64,000 bases of DNA, taken from the NCBI RefSeq assembly GCF_900117445.1, contig NZ_FPEJ01000005.1:493022-557021 (forward strand). The letters run 5' to 3'. This document shows, piece after piece, positions 9,473 through 17,725 of the stretch (position 1 is its first letter; each line of letters opens with the position of its first letter). Below the pieces are notes generated by a model that was given only the letters and a program-made list of their open reading frames with translations, did no database searches and had not been told where the DNA came from. The translations under genes and the position numbers were made by a program. Source of the DNA: Hyphomicrobium sp. NDB2Meth4 (GTDB taxonomy: Bacteria > Pseudomonadota > Alphaproteobacteria > Rhizobiales > Hyphomicrobiaceae).

Positions 9473-10357
9473 ATGAACGATGAAGCCGCGATTCTAGACC
9501 GTCTAGACCGCCTAGCCGCCGCATTGGAGCGCTTGGCTCCCCGTGCCCCGGAAAAGCCCGATTTCAACGCCGCCGAAGCCTTCGTCTGGAGCGCCGAAGA
9601 CCAGCGCTTTGTGCCGGTCCCGATGGTCAACCGCATCCCCTTGCAGCTTCTAAAGGGCGTTGAGAACGTCGCGCCGCAGCTCGTCGAGAATACTGAACGT
9701 TTCGCACTTGGGCTTCCGGCCAACAACGCCCTCCTATGGGGAGCGCGCGGCATGGGCAAGTCGTCTTTGGTAAAGGCGGCCCACTCCGACGTGCGCCAGC
9801 GCCTGGCCGGCAAGCTTTCCGCATCAGGCAGCGACCTCAAGCTGGTCGAGCTCCATCGCGAGGAGATCGCATCTCTGCCCCAGTGCCTGGCGCTGATGCG
9901 CCAGAGCCCCCACCGTTTCATCGTCTTTTGCGATGACCTGTCTTTCGACAAGGACGACACGACCTATAAGTCGCTGAAGGCGGTGCTGGAGGGCGGCGTC
10001 GAGGGGCGTCCGGAAAACGTCATCTTCTATGCCACGTCGAACCGGCGTCACCTGATGCCGCGCGAGATGGTGGAGAACGAGCGCTCAACGGCCATCAGCC
10101 CTTCCGAAGCCGTCGAAGAGAAGGTCTCCCTGTCTGACCGCTTCGGCCTCTGGCTTGGCTTCCACAATGGCACCCAGGACCAATATATCGACATGGTCCG
10201 CAGCTACGCCAAGCATCACAACTTCAACATGGCGGATGACGAGCTGGTACGCGAGGCATTGGAATGGAGTGTCACCAGGGGCGGCCGATCCGGCCGCGTC
10301 GCATGGCAGTTCACACAGCATCTCGCCGGCAAGCTCGGACTTCACCTCCGCACCTAG
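9473..10357 (+). CDS. DUF815-type ATP-binding (AAA) protein
   Basis: The product is 294 aa if started at MNDEAAILDRLDRLAAALER. In-frame ATGs at 9446 and upstream would extend it. The Walker A motif is LLWGARGMGKSSLVKA, Walker B is RFIVFCDDLSFDK, and the sensor-like segment is NVIFYATSNRRHLMPREM. This is the DUF815 family of small AAA-type ATPases, widespread and uncharacterised. The C-terminal block GGRSGRVAWQFTQHLAGKLG is typical. It is divergent from yajC. Confidence 0.88.
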   Translation: MNDEAAILDRLDRLAAALERLAPRAPEKPDFNAAEAFVWSAEDQRFVPVPMVNRIPLQLLKGVENVAPQLVENTERFALGLPANNALLWGARGMGKSSLVKAAHSDVRQRLAGKLSASGSDLKLVELHREEIASLPQCLALMRQSPHRFIVFCDDLSFDKDDTTYKSLKAVLEGGVEGRPENVIFYATSNRRHLMPREMVENERSTAISPSEAVEEKVSLSDRFGLWLGFHNGTQDQYIDMVRSYAKHHNFNMADDELVREALEWSVTRGGRSGRVAWQFTQHLAGKLGLHLRT

Positions 10358-10391
10358 CGGAACCCCGGAACGCACTATGGAACGTGCAACC

Positions 10392-10742
10392 ATGCGCATC
10401 ATCTACCGAGGCCTCGCAGGCCTCGCCCTGACGCTCGCCTTTGCCCTGGCCCCAGCTGCCGCCCAGGATTTCGTTGGCAAGTGGGCCCTCGACCCCGCCA
10501 ATTGCGGCGCCCCGCAAGAGAGCGAGAACGCCCCCCTCGTCATCGCCAATGATCGTTACGACCAGCACGAAAGCCACTGCACCTTCAAATCCATCGAGGG
10601 CGGCAACGGCGAGTGGAAGATTGGCTCCGAATGCACGGTTGAAGGCAGTGCCATGCCGTACGACTTCAGCCTCACCCTTTCAGGCGACACACTGACCGTT
10701 ACCGACAGCGGCGGGCCGCGCGACTTCCTGCGCTGCAAATAA
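10392..10742 (+). CDS. Small exported protein, function unknown
   Basis: The product is 116 aa from the ATG at 10392, starting with a clear signal peptide (MRIIYRGLAGLALTLAFALA, cleavage after APAAAQ). An ATG 15 bases earlier adds five residues. The mature part begins DFVGKWALDPANCGAP and contains four cysteines, an arrangement seen in small periplasmic lipocalin-like or 'FVGKWA' proteins of Rhizobiales. No function is assigned. The gene starts 34 bp after the DUF815 gene on the same strand. Confidence 0.75.
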   Translation: MRIIYRGLAGLALTLAFALAPAAAQDFVGKWALDPANCGAPQESENAPLVIANDRYDQHESHCTFKSIEGGNGEWKIGSECTVEGSAMPYDFSLTLSGDTLTVTDSGGPRDFLRCK

Positions 10743-10775
10743 GACGACGCCGATCACCCATACTGGCACTTCGAG

Positions 10776-11069
10776 ATGCGAATATTCCGCGCATTGATGG
10801 CAGTGGCTCTACTGGCGTGCCTGTCTCCGCTGATCGCCATGGCCATTGCCGATGCGATCGCACAATGGCACGGCTGCAAGCTCGACCTCGTCACGGTCCA
10901 CCCCTGCATTGTCGGCGGAGAGGACATTGGCCACACCCTGCTCACGCTCGCCTTCATGGGCTATTTCCTGATGGCGACGTTTCCCGTCGCTATCGGGGTT
11001 CTCTCCGTCTGGATCATCATTGAAGTCGCCGCCTGGTGGCGCAGGCGCGCAGCTAGGACAGCCGCCTAG
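10776..11069 (+). CDS. Small two-helix membrane protein (paralog of 11095-11409)
   Basis: The 97-aa product has an N-terminal helix (MRIFRALMAVALLACLSPLI), a short loop with two cysteines (HGCKLDLVTVHPCIVGGEDIG), and a second helix region ending VWIIIEVAAWWRRRAARTAA. The same architecture and loop signature (GC-x(8)-C-[IV]-V-x-G-x-DIG) occur in the convergent gene downstream. The family is not recognised. The basic C-terminus predicts a cytosolic tail. Confidence 0.7.
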   Translation: MRIFRALMAVALLACLSPLIAMAIADAIAQWHGCKLDLVTVHPCIVGGEDIGHTLLTLAFMGYFLMATFPVAIGVLSVWIIIEVAAWWRRRAARTAA

Positions 11070-11094
11070 GCGCCTCAGTCCAACTGGTGAGCTG

Positions 11095-11409
11095 CTAGGC
11101 GAGAGAGCGCGGTTTGCGCGCGGGCGGCGGCGCACTTGCCCGCCGCAGCAGATGCACCAGCTCTGCAACGAGCCAGACCGTCACCGTCAAGATCAGCAAC
11201 GGCACGCTGAAGAAGGTGCCATAGCTGAAGGTGCCCAGCACTTGCACCAGCGGCCCGATATCGCTTCCGGCTACGACGCAGGTAAGGGGCATGCCGATGT
11301 CGTATTGGCAACCCGCAGCGTATGCCACGACGCTCGCCGCCAGCGCCGCCGCAATTGGCAGCAGGCACAGCAGCACTACGACACCAACCATCTTCCGGAA
11401 GATACTCAA
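11095..11409 (-). CDS. Small two-helix membrane protein, TTG start (paralog of 10776-11069)
   Basis: The product is 104 aa from a TTG at 11409, chosen because a strong GGGAGG ribosome site sits six bases upstream. Translation then gives (M)SIFRKMVGVVVLLCLLPIA, which aligns with MRIFRALMAVALLACLSPLI of the neighbour. The loop GCQYDIGMPLTCVVAGSDIG repeats the neighbour's Cys pair and DIG motif. The tail is basic (LLRRASAPPPARKPRSLA). The family is unknown. The two genes converge with 25 bp between stops. Confidence 0.7.
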   Translation of the reverse strand: MSIFRKMVGVVVLLCLLPIAAALAASVVAYAAGCQYDIGMPLTCVVAGSDIGPLVQVLGTFSYGTFFSVPLLILTVTVWLVAELVHLLRRASAPPPARKPRSLA

Positions 11410-11579
11410 CGCCGCCTCCCATGCCTCTTCAGGCTCCGAGCACGGCCAATCTAGGTCAAGCAGGCAAAGAAATAGACTCTTCCGCCTTGGCGCATTTGCG
11501 CAAAATGCTCGCAATAAGCCTTACGGCGCCTTTGCACTCTCCTGGTCTTCTGGAACTCCAGGAAGCTGAGGATCTACCC

Positions 11580-11867
11580 ATGACCGACAAGGCCCAAAAA
11601 TGGTCGAAGGAAGTCACCGAGCACGACCACCCGTTCGATCTTCCTTCGGGGGTTTTCAAATCGGCCGACCCCGACGTGATCGCGGCTGCACTGCAGCACT
11701 CAGCCGAGGATCCAAAGCGCGGATCGGATGATCCCTATCGCACAGCCATGTCGATGCTGGACTTCTATATCAACCGCGCCGGCAAGAACCTGTCGGGAAG
11801 CGATCTTACTGCACTTGAGCAGGCGAAGGTCGCGCTCCGCAAGCGCTTCGGCCGCGCGACTGACTGA
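11580..11867 (+). CDS. DUF3175 domain-containing protein
   Basis: The product is 95 aa from the ATG at 11580, with GAGGAT upstream. The open frame continues 86 codons further back across the neighbour and is not used. The sequence KWSKEVTEHDHPFDLPSGVF, then DPYRTAMSMLDFYINRAGKN and a terminal LRKRFGR match DUF3175 over its full length. The family is small, cytosolic and uncharacterised, and widespread in proteobacteria. Confidence 0.88.
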   Translation: MTDKAQKWSKEVTEHDHPFDLPSGVFKSADPDVIAAALQHSAEDPKRGSDDPYRTAMSMLDFYINRAGKNLSGSDLTALEQAKVALRKRFGRATD

Positions 11868-11877
11868 CGGCGGCCGA

Positions 11878-12552
11878 TTAGCGGACGGCGACGTTCACCG
11901 TCTGCGCAGCACCCGAAGTTGCACCCGACATATCCGCGACGACGACTGCAAAGCTGGCGCGCGGATCATCTGTGCCATCGTGCCTGAACAGCACCGTCCC
12001 TCCCTCGAGATCGGCCTGGGTGAAAGTGCCGACGGGGCTCACCGGATCGTTGGCGAGCACCACGAAGCCGTTTCGCACCTGGGACACGGTGAAGGTGAGA
12101 TTCTCGGCGCTGTCGTCGGGATCGAGCGCCGATAGATCCTGCAGCGTAATGCGCACGACTTTTCCTTTGTCGACCGACAGATCGAGATCGCCCGAGATCG
12201 ACGGCGGGATGTTGCGCATCTCAGCCGAAAGCTGGCCGCCCATCTCCATCGCCAGCTTGCCGTACTTGACGTTGCCGACGACTTCTCCGCTCTCCCGGAT
12301 GCTGATCAGCTGGCGCACCACGACGTCGCCCTGGAGCGTGCCGCGCACATCAGCCTGAGCAACGTTCACTCTTCCGAAGCAGCGGCCGCCGGGCTGCACG
12401 ACCAGCATATCGCCCTCGATCTCGCCCTCGATGTAGCCGAAGACTTCGATGCGCCGCGCATTGCGGACCCCTCCTTTGAGGAAGGTGTCTTCCCGGATGA
12501 TGAGTACGCGAGACGGATCTTCCACGGGCAGGCCCTCATTCCCCAACGCCAA
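11878..12552 (-). CDS. Bactofilin-like protein with C-terminal cadherin/CSPG-like repeat
   Basis: The N-terminal ~115 residues carry the bactofilin polymer-forming beta-helix pattern: EDTFLKGGVRNARRIEVFGY, IEGEIEGDMLVVQPGG, VNVAQADVRGTLQGDVVVR, IRESGEVVGNVKYGKL. After a linker, residues ~125-224 (LDLSVDKGKVVRITLQDLSA, LTFTVSQVRNGFVVL, GTFTQADLEGGTVLFRHDGT) look like a cadherin-like/CSPG repeat, a module normally found in secreted adhesins. No signal peptide is visible. The start is uncertain: TTG at 12552 or 12546, or GTG at 12525. The gene is convergent with the DUF3175 gene. Confidence 0.75.
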   Translation of the reverse strand: MALGNEGLPVEDPSRVLIIREDTFLKGGVRNARRIEVFGYIEGEIEGDMLVVQPGGRCFGRVNVAQADVRGTLQGDVVVRQLISIRESGEVVGNVKYGKLAMEMGGQLSAEMRNIPPSISGDLDLSVDKGKVVRITLQDLSALDPDDSAENLTFTVSQVRNGFVVLANDPVSPVGTFTQADLEGGTVLFRHDGTDDPRASFAVVVADMSGATSGAAQTVNVAVR

Positions 12553-12780
12553 GCGGCAGCATTCTGATCAGGATTAAGCCAGCTTGGTGACAACCAGGAG
12601 CGCGAATGCCCCACGAGGTAAACGCCGTGCCGGGCGTCTCCCATCCGCAACTGCCCGGACACACTCGGCACACAATCCACAGACCTCGGAGGTTCCTCGT
12701 CTTGAGATCGCAAGGCCGCGGGAGCAGCTTACGGCTCACTTCGTGGCTTAATTGCTCAGCGCCCGCATTTGGAGGGGTAA

Positions 12781-13083
12781 ATGTCCAAGTTGAGATCCTT
12801 TATTTTCGTGGCGACCGCCAGCCTCTGCGCCCTCGCACCGACGATTGCCTCTGCCGCACCCGCGGTTCCGCGTGGCGCGACCGACTGCCGTGGCTTCCGT
12901 GCTGTTGGCAGCGGGCTGACCCAGAGCATCGCCACGCTGATGGCGACGCAGGGCGCTATCAATCTGGCTGAGAACCGCGGCTTCACGGTTATCGGCGATG
13001 CCAAGCTGCAGTCTTGCTCATCGGGCGGTGTGTTCGGTGTCGAGTGCGCCGCGACCTCTTACGCCTGCAAGATGCCGCATTAA
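12781..13083 (+). CDS. Small exported cysteine-containing protein, function unknown
   Basis: The 100-aa product has a signal peptide (MSKLRSFIFVATASLCALAP, cleavage near ASAAPA) and a short mature domain with four cysteines (ATDCRGF, LQSCSSGG, GVECAATSYACKMPH). A very strong GGAGGGG ribosome site lies just upstream of the ATG. The mature region resembles short alphaproteobacterial periplasmic proteins, but no function can be named. It stands alone, with ~230 bp of non-coding sequence before it. Confidence 0.75.
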   Translation: MSKLRSFIFVATASLCALAPTIASAAPAVPRGATDCRGFRAVGSGLTQSIATLMATQGAINLAENRGFTVIGDAKLQSCSSGGVFGVECAATSYACKMPH

Positions 13084-13136
13084 TTCGCCGCCCCAAAGGC
13101 GAGCACCGCGCCCATTACAGCGCTAGCCCACCGTGC

Positions 13137-13162
13137 TGGACAGCGATCTGACGCTGTCCAGA
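13137..13162. repeat. Perfect 10-bp inverted repeat with 6-nt loop
   Basis: CTGGACAGCG at 13137-13146 pairs exactly with CGCTGTCCAG at 13153-13162. It sits between the small exported protein gene and the Crp/Fnr regulator. It could be a terminator stem for the former, although there is no immediate T-run (a TTTTA appears ~10 bases later), or an operator for the latter. Confidence 0.5.
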
Positions 13163-13260
13163 GCGGATTGCTTTTACTAGATAACAATTCACTTGATCGT
13201 TGCCATAATGCAACATATAGTCGCATCATTGTAAAAGCGTACCGAGCAGCTGCTACCGCC

Positions 13261-13914
13261 ATGCTCACTATTGCAGATCATTCGATTTCTTCGAGCCGCG
13301 CCAGGTCAGCCGATAGCGACCACCGCGCGCTGACCAGCGGCGAGATCCTTTTCCGCGAAGGCGAGCCGCGCACCCACATCTATCGCGTCGAGAAGGGTGC
13401 AGTCTGCCTCTTCAAACACCGTCCCGACGGCACGCGTGACGTCATCGAATTTGCTTTTCCCGGTGACCTCGTCGGCCTGGGCTATGTCGATCATCATCTG
13501 TCCGGTGCGCAGGCGACCATGGACACGATGCTGACCTGTACGCCGCGCGCCATCGCCGAGCCGGAGCCCATCACTGCGCCTGTCGCCGTGAACGGCCTTT
13601 CGGCCGCCATCGAGCGCGAGGTCGCTTTCCTCAACGAAGCGCAGCGCCGCGCCACCATCGCCAAACCCTTGGGACGCATCGCAGCGCTGTTCGTGACGCT
13701 GTCGCGTTGCAACGCCTATGAGGGGCGTGACCCATCGGTTCTTACCGATTCCGTGAGTTGCGGCCTCGTCGCCGGCTACCTCAACATGAGCGTCGACGAC
13801 TTAAGCCATTGGCTGTCCGAACTCGCCAGTCGCGGCCTCGTCGAGCCCTGCGACCGCGGTCTCCGTCTCAAGAATCTGCACGAGTTGGAGAGCCTCGCCG
13901 AAGCCGCGGACTAA
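13261..13914 (+). CDS. Crp/Fnr-family transcriptional regulator
   Basis: The product is 217 aa from the ATG at 13261. The N-terminal cyclic-nucleotide-like beta-roll is visible (GEILFREGEPRTHIYRVEKG, DVIEFAFPGDLVGLGYVDHH), with a dimerisation helix after it (EREVAFLNEAQRRATIAKPL). The C-terminal winged HTH (LVAGYLNMSVDDLSHWLSEL, ASRGLVEPCDRGLRL) is diverged. No N-terminal Cys cluster is present, so it is unlikely to be an oxygen-sensing FNR. The upstream region is AT-rich and contains a 10-bp inverted repeat. Targets are unknown. Confidence 0.85.
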   Translation: MLTIADHSISSSRARSADSDHRALTSGEILFREGEPRTHIYRVEKGAVCLFKHRPDGTRDVIEFAFPGDLVGLGYVDHHLSGAQATMDTMLTCTPRAIAEPEPITAPVAVNGLSAAIEREVAFLNEAQRRATIAKPLGRIAALFVTLSRCNAYEGRDPSVLTDSVSCGLVAGYLNMSVDDLSHWLSELASRGLVEPCDRGLRLKNLHELESLAEAAD

Positions 13915-13968
13915 TCCGGCAGCGCGCGTTATAGTCGGCGCCCCACGCCGCCGAGGTCACCCCAATCC

Positions 13969-14385
13969 ATGCCAACCGAAAGCGCTCCCGCCGATCCGCT
14001 TCAGCCCGGACGGACCGGCACAGCATCCGTCCTCGTGACGCCCGCACAGATGGCGCCCCACCTCGGGAGTGGCCGTGCACCGGTATTTGCCAGCCCGGCC
14101 ATGATCGCCCTCATGGAAGCCGCCGCCGTCGACTGCGTTGAAGATGCCCTCGCACCCGGTCAGGAAACGCTGGGCATCCATCTCGACGTCCAGCACATCG
14201 CCGCCACACCGGAAGGCCTGAAGGTCACCGCCACCGCAGAGCTGATCGAACGCGACGGTCGCAAACTCGTGTTCAACGTCGAAGCTCGTGACGAACGCGA
14301 ACTGGTCGGCCGCGGACGCCACACCCGCATCATCGTCGACAGCTCCCGCTTTCGCAGCAAGGTCGCCTCCAAGCGCCCGGCCTGA
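13969..14385 (+). CDS. Hotdog-fold thioesterase, fluoroacetyl-CoA thioesterase-like
   Basis: The 138-aa protein carries the FlK-like hotdog signature: SGRAPVFASPAMIALMEAAA, then ETLGIHLDVQHIAATPEGLK, VTATAELIERDGRKLVFNVE and GRGRHTRIIVD. Such thioesterases hydrolyse acyl-CoA thioesters. True fluoroacetyl-CoA specificity is not implied, because this branch is broad. The gene follows the Crp/Fnr regulator by 54 bp on the same strand. Confidence 0.82.
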   Translation: MPTESAPADPLQPGRTGTASVLVTPAQMAPHLGSGRAPVFASPAMIALMEAAAVDCVEDALAPGQETLGIHLDVQHIAATPEGLKVTATAELIERDGRKLVFNVEARDERELVGRGRHTRIIVDSSRFRSKVASKRPA

Positions 14386-14529
14386 GTACAGGCGCCACAA
14401 CACCCGACAAAAATTCGCATGTCACACGCCCTGCGCGTGCGGCAAATTCCTTGCGCCTGTCGCGCAAATCTCCGCACAATGTAGGGGAATCAAGCAATAA
14501 GCCTGTGAGGCAACCTCCGGGAGGTTCGG

Positions 14530-15501
14530 ATGCGCGCTATTCTCACGAAGTCGTTGATCGCTGCTGCCCTCGTAAGCCCGTTTGCATTCCACATCGCCAG
14601 CGCGCAAGCGCAGCAGATGGGCCCGACGATTCCACCCCCGCCCTCCCAGCAGGCGGCCCAAGAGCCGGCACCGGCACCAGCGCCCGCTCAGTCCGCAGCG
14701 CAAGCCAGCGAATGCCCCGGCAACCCCAATCCGCTCGGCGTCTCTCGCGTAGTTGAGATCGACACCACCGGCGGCCCTGGTTTCGGCTTCCAGCACTACA
14801 AGATGTACGACTTCCTCAACCCGAAAGAGGTCGTGCTGACGTTCGATGACGGCCCGCTGCCCAACCGCACCACCGCCATTTTGAAAGCGCTCAACGCCGA
14901 GTGCACGCGCGCCATCTTCTTCTCGGTCGGTAAGGTCGCTGCCGGCTACCCCGACATCCTTCACGACGTTGCCAAATCCGGCAACACGATCGGCGCCCAC
15001 ACGATGGATCACAAGGATCTGTCGAAGATGACGATCGATCAGGCCAAGGACGAGATCGAGAAAACCTTCAGCGTTCTCCATCGCGCTGTCGGCGGACCCA
15101 CGGCTCCGTTCTTCCGCTTCCCGTTCCTGCGCCATTCTCCCGAGACGCTGAAATACCTCGCCGACCGCAACGTGGCCGTGTTCTCGACCGACATCGACAG
15201 CTTCGACTTCAAAGGCACCAAGCCAGCCGCACTGGTTAAGCGGATCATGACCAACCTCGACAAGCGCGGCAAAGGCATCATCCTGATGCACGACATCCAG
15301 CCGCACACGGCGGCGGCCATGCCCGAGCTTCTGAAGCAGCTTAAGGCTGGCGGATACAAGGTCGTGCAAATGGTCCCGAAGGCTCCTATCCAGACCTTGC
15401 CCGAGTACGATGAGATGATTGCCAAGGACATGAAGGGCATGCCCACGGCACTCAGCGATCGCCCGATGACCTCGGTCGTAAAGACGATTGGCGGCCAATA
15501 A
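14530..15501 (+). CDS. Exported polysaccharide deacetylase (NodB domain), copy A
   Basis: The 323-aa protein has a signal peptide (MRAILTKSLIAAALVSPFAF, cleavage near SAQAQ) and a Pro/Ala/Gln linker. All NodB motifs are present: EVVLTFDDGPLPNRT (motif 1), HTMDH (motif 2), FFRFPFLRHSPE (motif 3), DIDSFDF (motif 4) and IILMHDIQPHTAAA (motif 5). It should remove N- or O-acetyl groups from a cell-wall or secreted glycan. It shares the pre-domain motif NPLGVSRVVEIDTTGGPGFG with two tandem paralogs at 36-38 kb. A GGGAGG ribosome site precedes the ATG. Confidence 0.9.
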   Translation: MRAILTKSLIAAALVSPFAFHIASAQAQQMGPTIPPPPSQQAAQEPAPAPAPAQSAAQASECPGNPNPLGVSRVVEIDTTGGPGFGFQHYKMYDFLNPKEVVLTFDDGPLPNRTTAILKALNAECTRAIFFSVGKVAAGYPDILHDVAKSGNTIGAHTMDHKDLSKMTIDQAKDEIEKTFSVLHRAVGGPTAPFFRFPFLRHSPETLKYLADRNVAVFSTDIDSFDFKGTKPAALVKRIMTNLDKRGKGIILMHDIQPHTAAAMPELLKQLKAGGYKVVQMVPKAPIQTLPEYDEMIAKDMKGMPTALSDRPMTSVVKTIGGQ

Positions 15502-15579
15502 TCGGCCACATACGTCTGATCGACCTGCGCGGGTCAACCTTCAATCGGGCGCATTTTGCAACCGGATAGAAGTGCCTCA

Positions 15580-16725
15580 ATGCGTCGATCGATCTCGTCC
15601 GTTCTCCTTGCCGTGGCGATATTCGCCCTCGTTCAGCAGTCCGCCCACGCGGACTGCAAGCCCGAGGATTTTGCCGCTGCGGTCGACAAGTCCGGTGCCC
15701 AGCTGCGCGCCTTCAATGCCGAAGCCCTGCCGAAGCTGCAGGACAAGCTGAAGCAGCTGAAGGACAAGAAGGGCTGGAGCGACTCCGACTACGAAGACAA
15801 GGCCATGGCCACCGTGCGCGACGATCGCACGACCAAGCTCGACGCCGATGCCGAAGACCTGATCATCAAGATCGATCAACTCGGACGTCCTCCCGAGAAT
15901 GGCCCGATCGACTGTGCCAAGCTCACTGAACTGGAGGCGGCCGGCCTCGAGCTGCTGGCCGTTATGAAGGCGAAGTCGACCTACACACTTTCCAAGCTCG
16001 ACGCCGCCATCGGAGGCAAGCAGGTCGCCGCACGCTCTGCGAAGGAGCCGGCCCCCGTCGCTCCGGCACCAACGCCGGCGTCAAAGCCAGATGCGGTTCC
16101 GCCCAAGCCAGTTTCCAAGTCCGCCACCCAGAAATGGGCCACCGAGACCACGCCCCAACGCGCGGCGCCAGTCGAACCAGGCGTCACGACGCTGGAGCCG
16201 GGACCTTCCGTCGCCATTCTCGAGCCCCTGCCGCCCGATGAGCCGGGCTACACCATCGACGAGATCCGCGAGATTTCGCGCGGCTTCTTCGGCACTATTT
16301 CGACTGAGCTCGGCAGCGTTATTGAGTATGCCTTCTCCAGTGCCGGCCGTCCTGATGGCTACGTGCTCGGCACCGAAGGCGGAGGCGCCTTCCTCGCCGG
16401 CGTCCGTTACGGCAGTGGCACGTTGTATTTGCGCTCGGGCGGCAGCGGTAAGGTCTACTGGCACGGCCCATCCATCGGCACCGACCTTGGCGCCTCTGGC
16501 TCACGCACCATGTTTCTCATCTATCGGCTGCGCGAACCCGAAGGCATCTACCGCCAGTTCACCGGCATCGACGGCTCGGCCTATTTCATCGGCGGCGTCG
16601 GCATCACCTTCTTGAAGGGCGGCCCAGTGATCATGGCGCCGATACGCACCGGCCTCGGCTTCCGCATCGGCGCCAACATCGGCTACATCCGCTTCACGCC
16701 CAAGCAGACCTGGAACCCCTTCTAA
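15580..16725 (+). CDS. DUF1134 family envelope protein (EipA-like)
   Basis: The product is 381 aa from the ATG at 15580, with a signal peptide (MRRSISSVLLAVAIFALVQQ, ending SAHAD). Residues ~25-145 form a helical domain, ~150-220 a Pro/Ala-rich linker, and ~225-381 the DUF1134 domain: YTIDEIREISRGFFGTIS, GYVLGTEGGGAFLAGVRYGS, GLGFRIGANIGYIRFTPKQT. EipA of Brucella and Caulobacter is a periplasmic protein needed for envelope integrity. The long N-terminal extension is larger than in the standard family. It lies 78 bp after the deacetylase. Confidence 0.85.
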   Translation: MRRSISSVLLAVAIFALVQQSAHADCKPEDFAAAVDKSGAQLRAFNAEALPKLQDKLKQLKDKKGWSDSDYEDKAMATVRDDRTTKLDADAEDLIIKIDQLGRPPENGPIDCAKLTELEAAGLELLAVMKAKSTYTLSKLDAAIGGKQVAARSAKEPAPVAPAPTPASKPDAVPPKPVSKSATQKWATETTPQRAAPVEPGVTTLEPGPSVAILEPLPPDEPGYTIDEIREISRGFFGTISTELGSVIEYAFSSAGRPDGYVLGTEGGGAFLAGVRYGSGTLYLRSGGSGKVYWHGPSIGTDLGASGSRTMFLIYRLREPEGIYRQFTGIDGSAYFIGGVGITFLKGGPVIMAPIRTGLGFRIGANIGYIRFTPKQTWNPF

Positions 16726-16730
16726 AGCAA

Positions 16731-16753
16731 CCGGGCGCCACTCGGGCGCCCGG
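16731..16753. terminator. Bidirectional GC-rich hairpin between convergent genes
   Basis: CCGGGCGCC (16731-16739) and GGCGCCCGG (16745-16753) form a perfect 9-bp stem with a 5-nt loop between the EipA-like gene and the convergent L,D-transpeptidase. There is no following T-run, so it is a hairpin of likely terminating or mRNA-stabilising role rather than a canonical intrinsic terminator. Confidence 0.55.
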
Positions 16754-16777
16754 CAAGTGCTTCGCTGGGATCGGCGA

Positions 16778-17500
16778 TCACCAGGTGTTGTAGCTTCCGC
16801 CGTACTGCTTCTTCTTCGCCTTCTTCGGTGGCTGGCTGTAGCCGAACAACCCACCGAATGGCTGGAACGTCGGCTGCGGCTTGGCAACCCGGCGACGCGG
16901 ACGCTCGGCCACGGCCGGCGAATACGGCGGCGTCCCGACGACAGTCACGCGCGTCATCTGAGCCCCGTGCTTCTGCACCAGATCATAGAAGACCTTGGCG
17001 TTCTTCGGGTGTGAGCGCACGCAGCCATGCGAAGCCGGCCGGCCGAGATTGCGCAGGTCGTTGGTGCCGTGCACAGCGACGCCCCGGTTGAAGAACACCG
17101 AATAGGGCATCGGCGAATTGTGATACTGTTTGGAGTAGTGCATGCGCGCCGTGTAGTGCGGCGTATAGGTTCCCGTCGGCGTTTTGTAGCCGCCACGCGC
17201 CGATGAAATCTTCCAGCGTGCGATCTCGCCGTTTTTGTCCGAGACCGTCATCGTCTGGGTTGTAAGGTCGATACGGGCGAACAGCGTCGGCTCAGGTGGC
17301 TCGAGCGCCGCTCCTTCTTCAGGCTCGCTGACCGCCGCTTCTTCAGCAGCAGGTAGAGCCACATCGATCACCTGAGAGCTCGAGTGCGCCGGGGCTGCTA
17401 CCCCGGGGTTTGCTGCTGCCACGACCATCGGCGTTTCAGCCTTCGCAGACGCAAAGCCAAAAGCGGAAATCGCCATAAACAACGCAACAAACCAACGCAT
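16778..17500 (-). CDS. Exported L,D-transpeptidase (YkuD domain)
   Basis: The 240-aa protein has a signal peptide (MRWFVALFMAISAFGFASAK). The YkuD catalytic domain spans residues ~75-195 with LFARIDLTTQTMTVSDKNGE at its start and the active-site segment HGTNDLRNLGRPASHGCVRS, which contains the nucleophilic Cys. Such enzymes form 3-3 crosslinks in peptidoglycan or attach proteins to it. The C-terminal tail is basic and aromatic (FGGLFGYSQPPKKAKKKQYG). It is monocistronic as far as can be seen. Confidence 0.92.
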   Translation of the reverse strand: MRWFVALFMAISAFGFASAKAETPMVVAAANPGVAAPAHSSSQVIDVALPAAEEAAVSEPEEGAALEPPEPTLFARIDLTTQTMTVSDKNGEIARWKISSARGGYKTPTGTYTPHYTARMHYSKQYHNSPMPYSVFFNRGVAVHGTNDLRNLGRPASHGCVRSHPKNAKVFYDLVQKHGAQMTRVTVVGTPPYSPAVAERPRRRVAKPQPTFQPFGGLFGYSQPPKKAKKKQYGGSYNTW

Positions 17501-17725
17501 CGCTCTTTACTCTCTCCTCAAACGCTGCCCGAACACCGCACCAAGGTAATTGGTGAACGATGCAGAAAGCTTAATATCGACGCCAGTTTAGCTATGTAAG
17601 CCGCAACAGCTTGGCAACGCCCGAGCTTCCCATTGAGGCGGGTAAGGAGCAACCCGCCAAAGCCATGCCTCGTACAGCGCCGGCATTTCTCGCCGCGCGT
17701 GTAGCCGAACGGCAGCACTGTCGGT

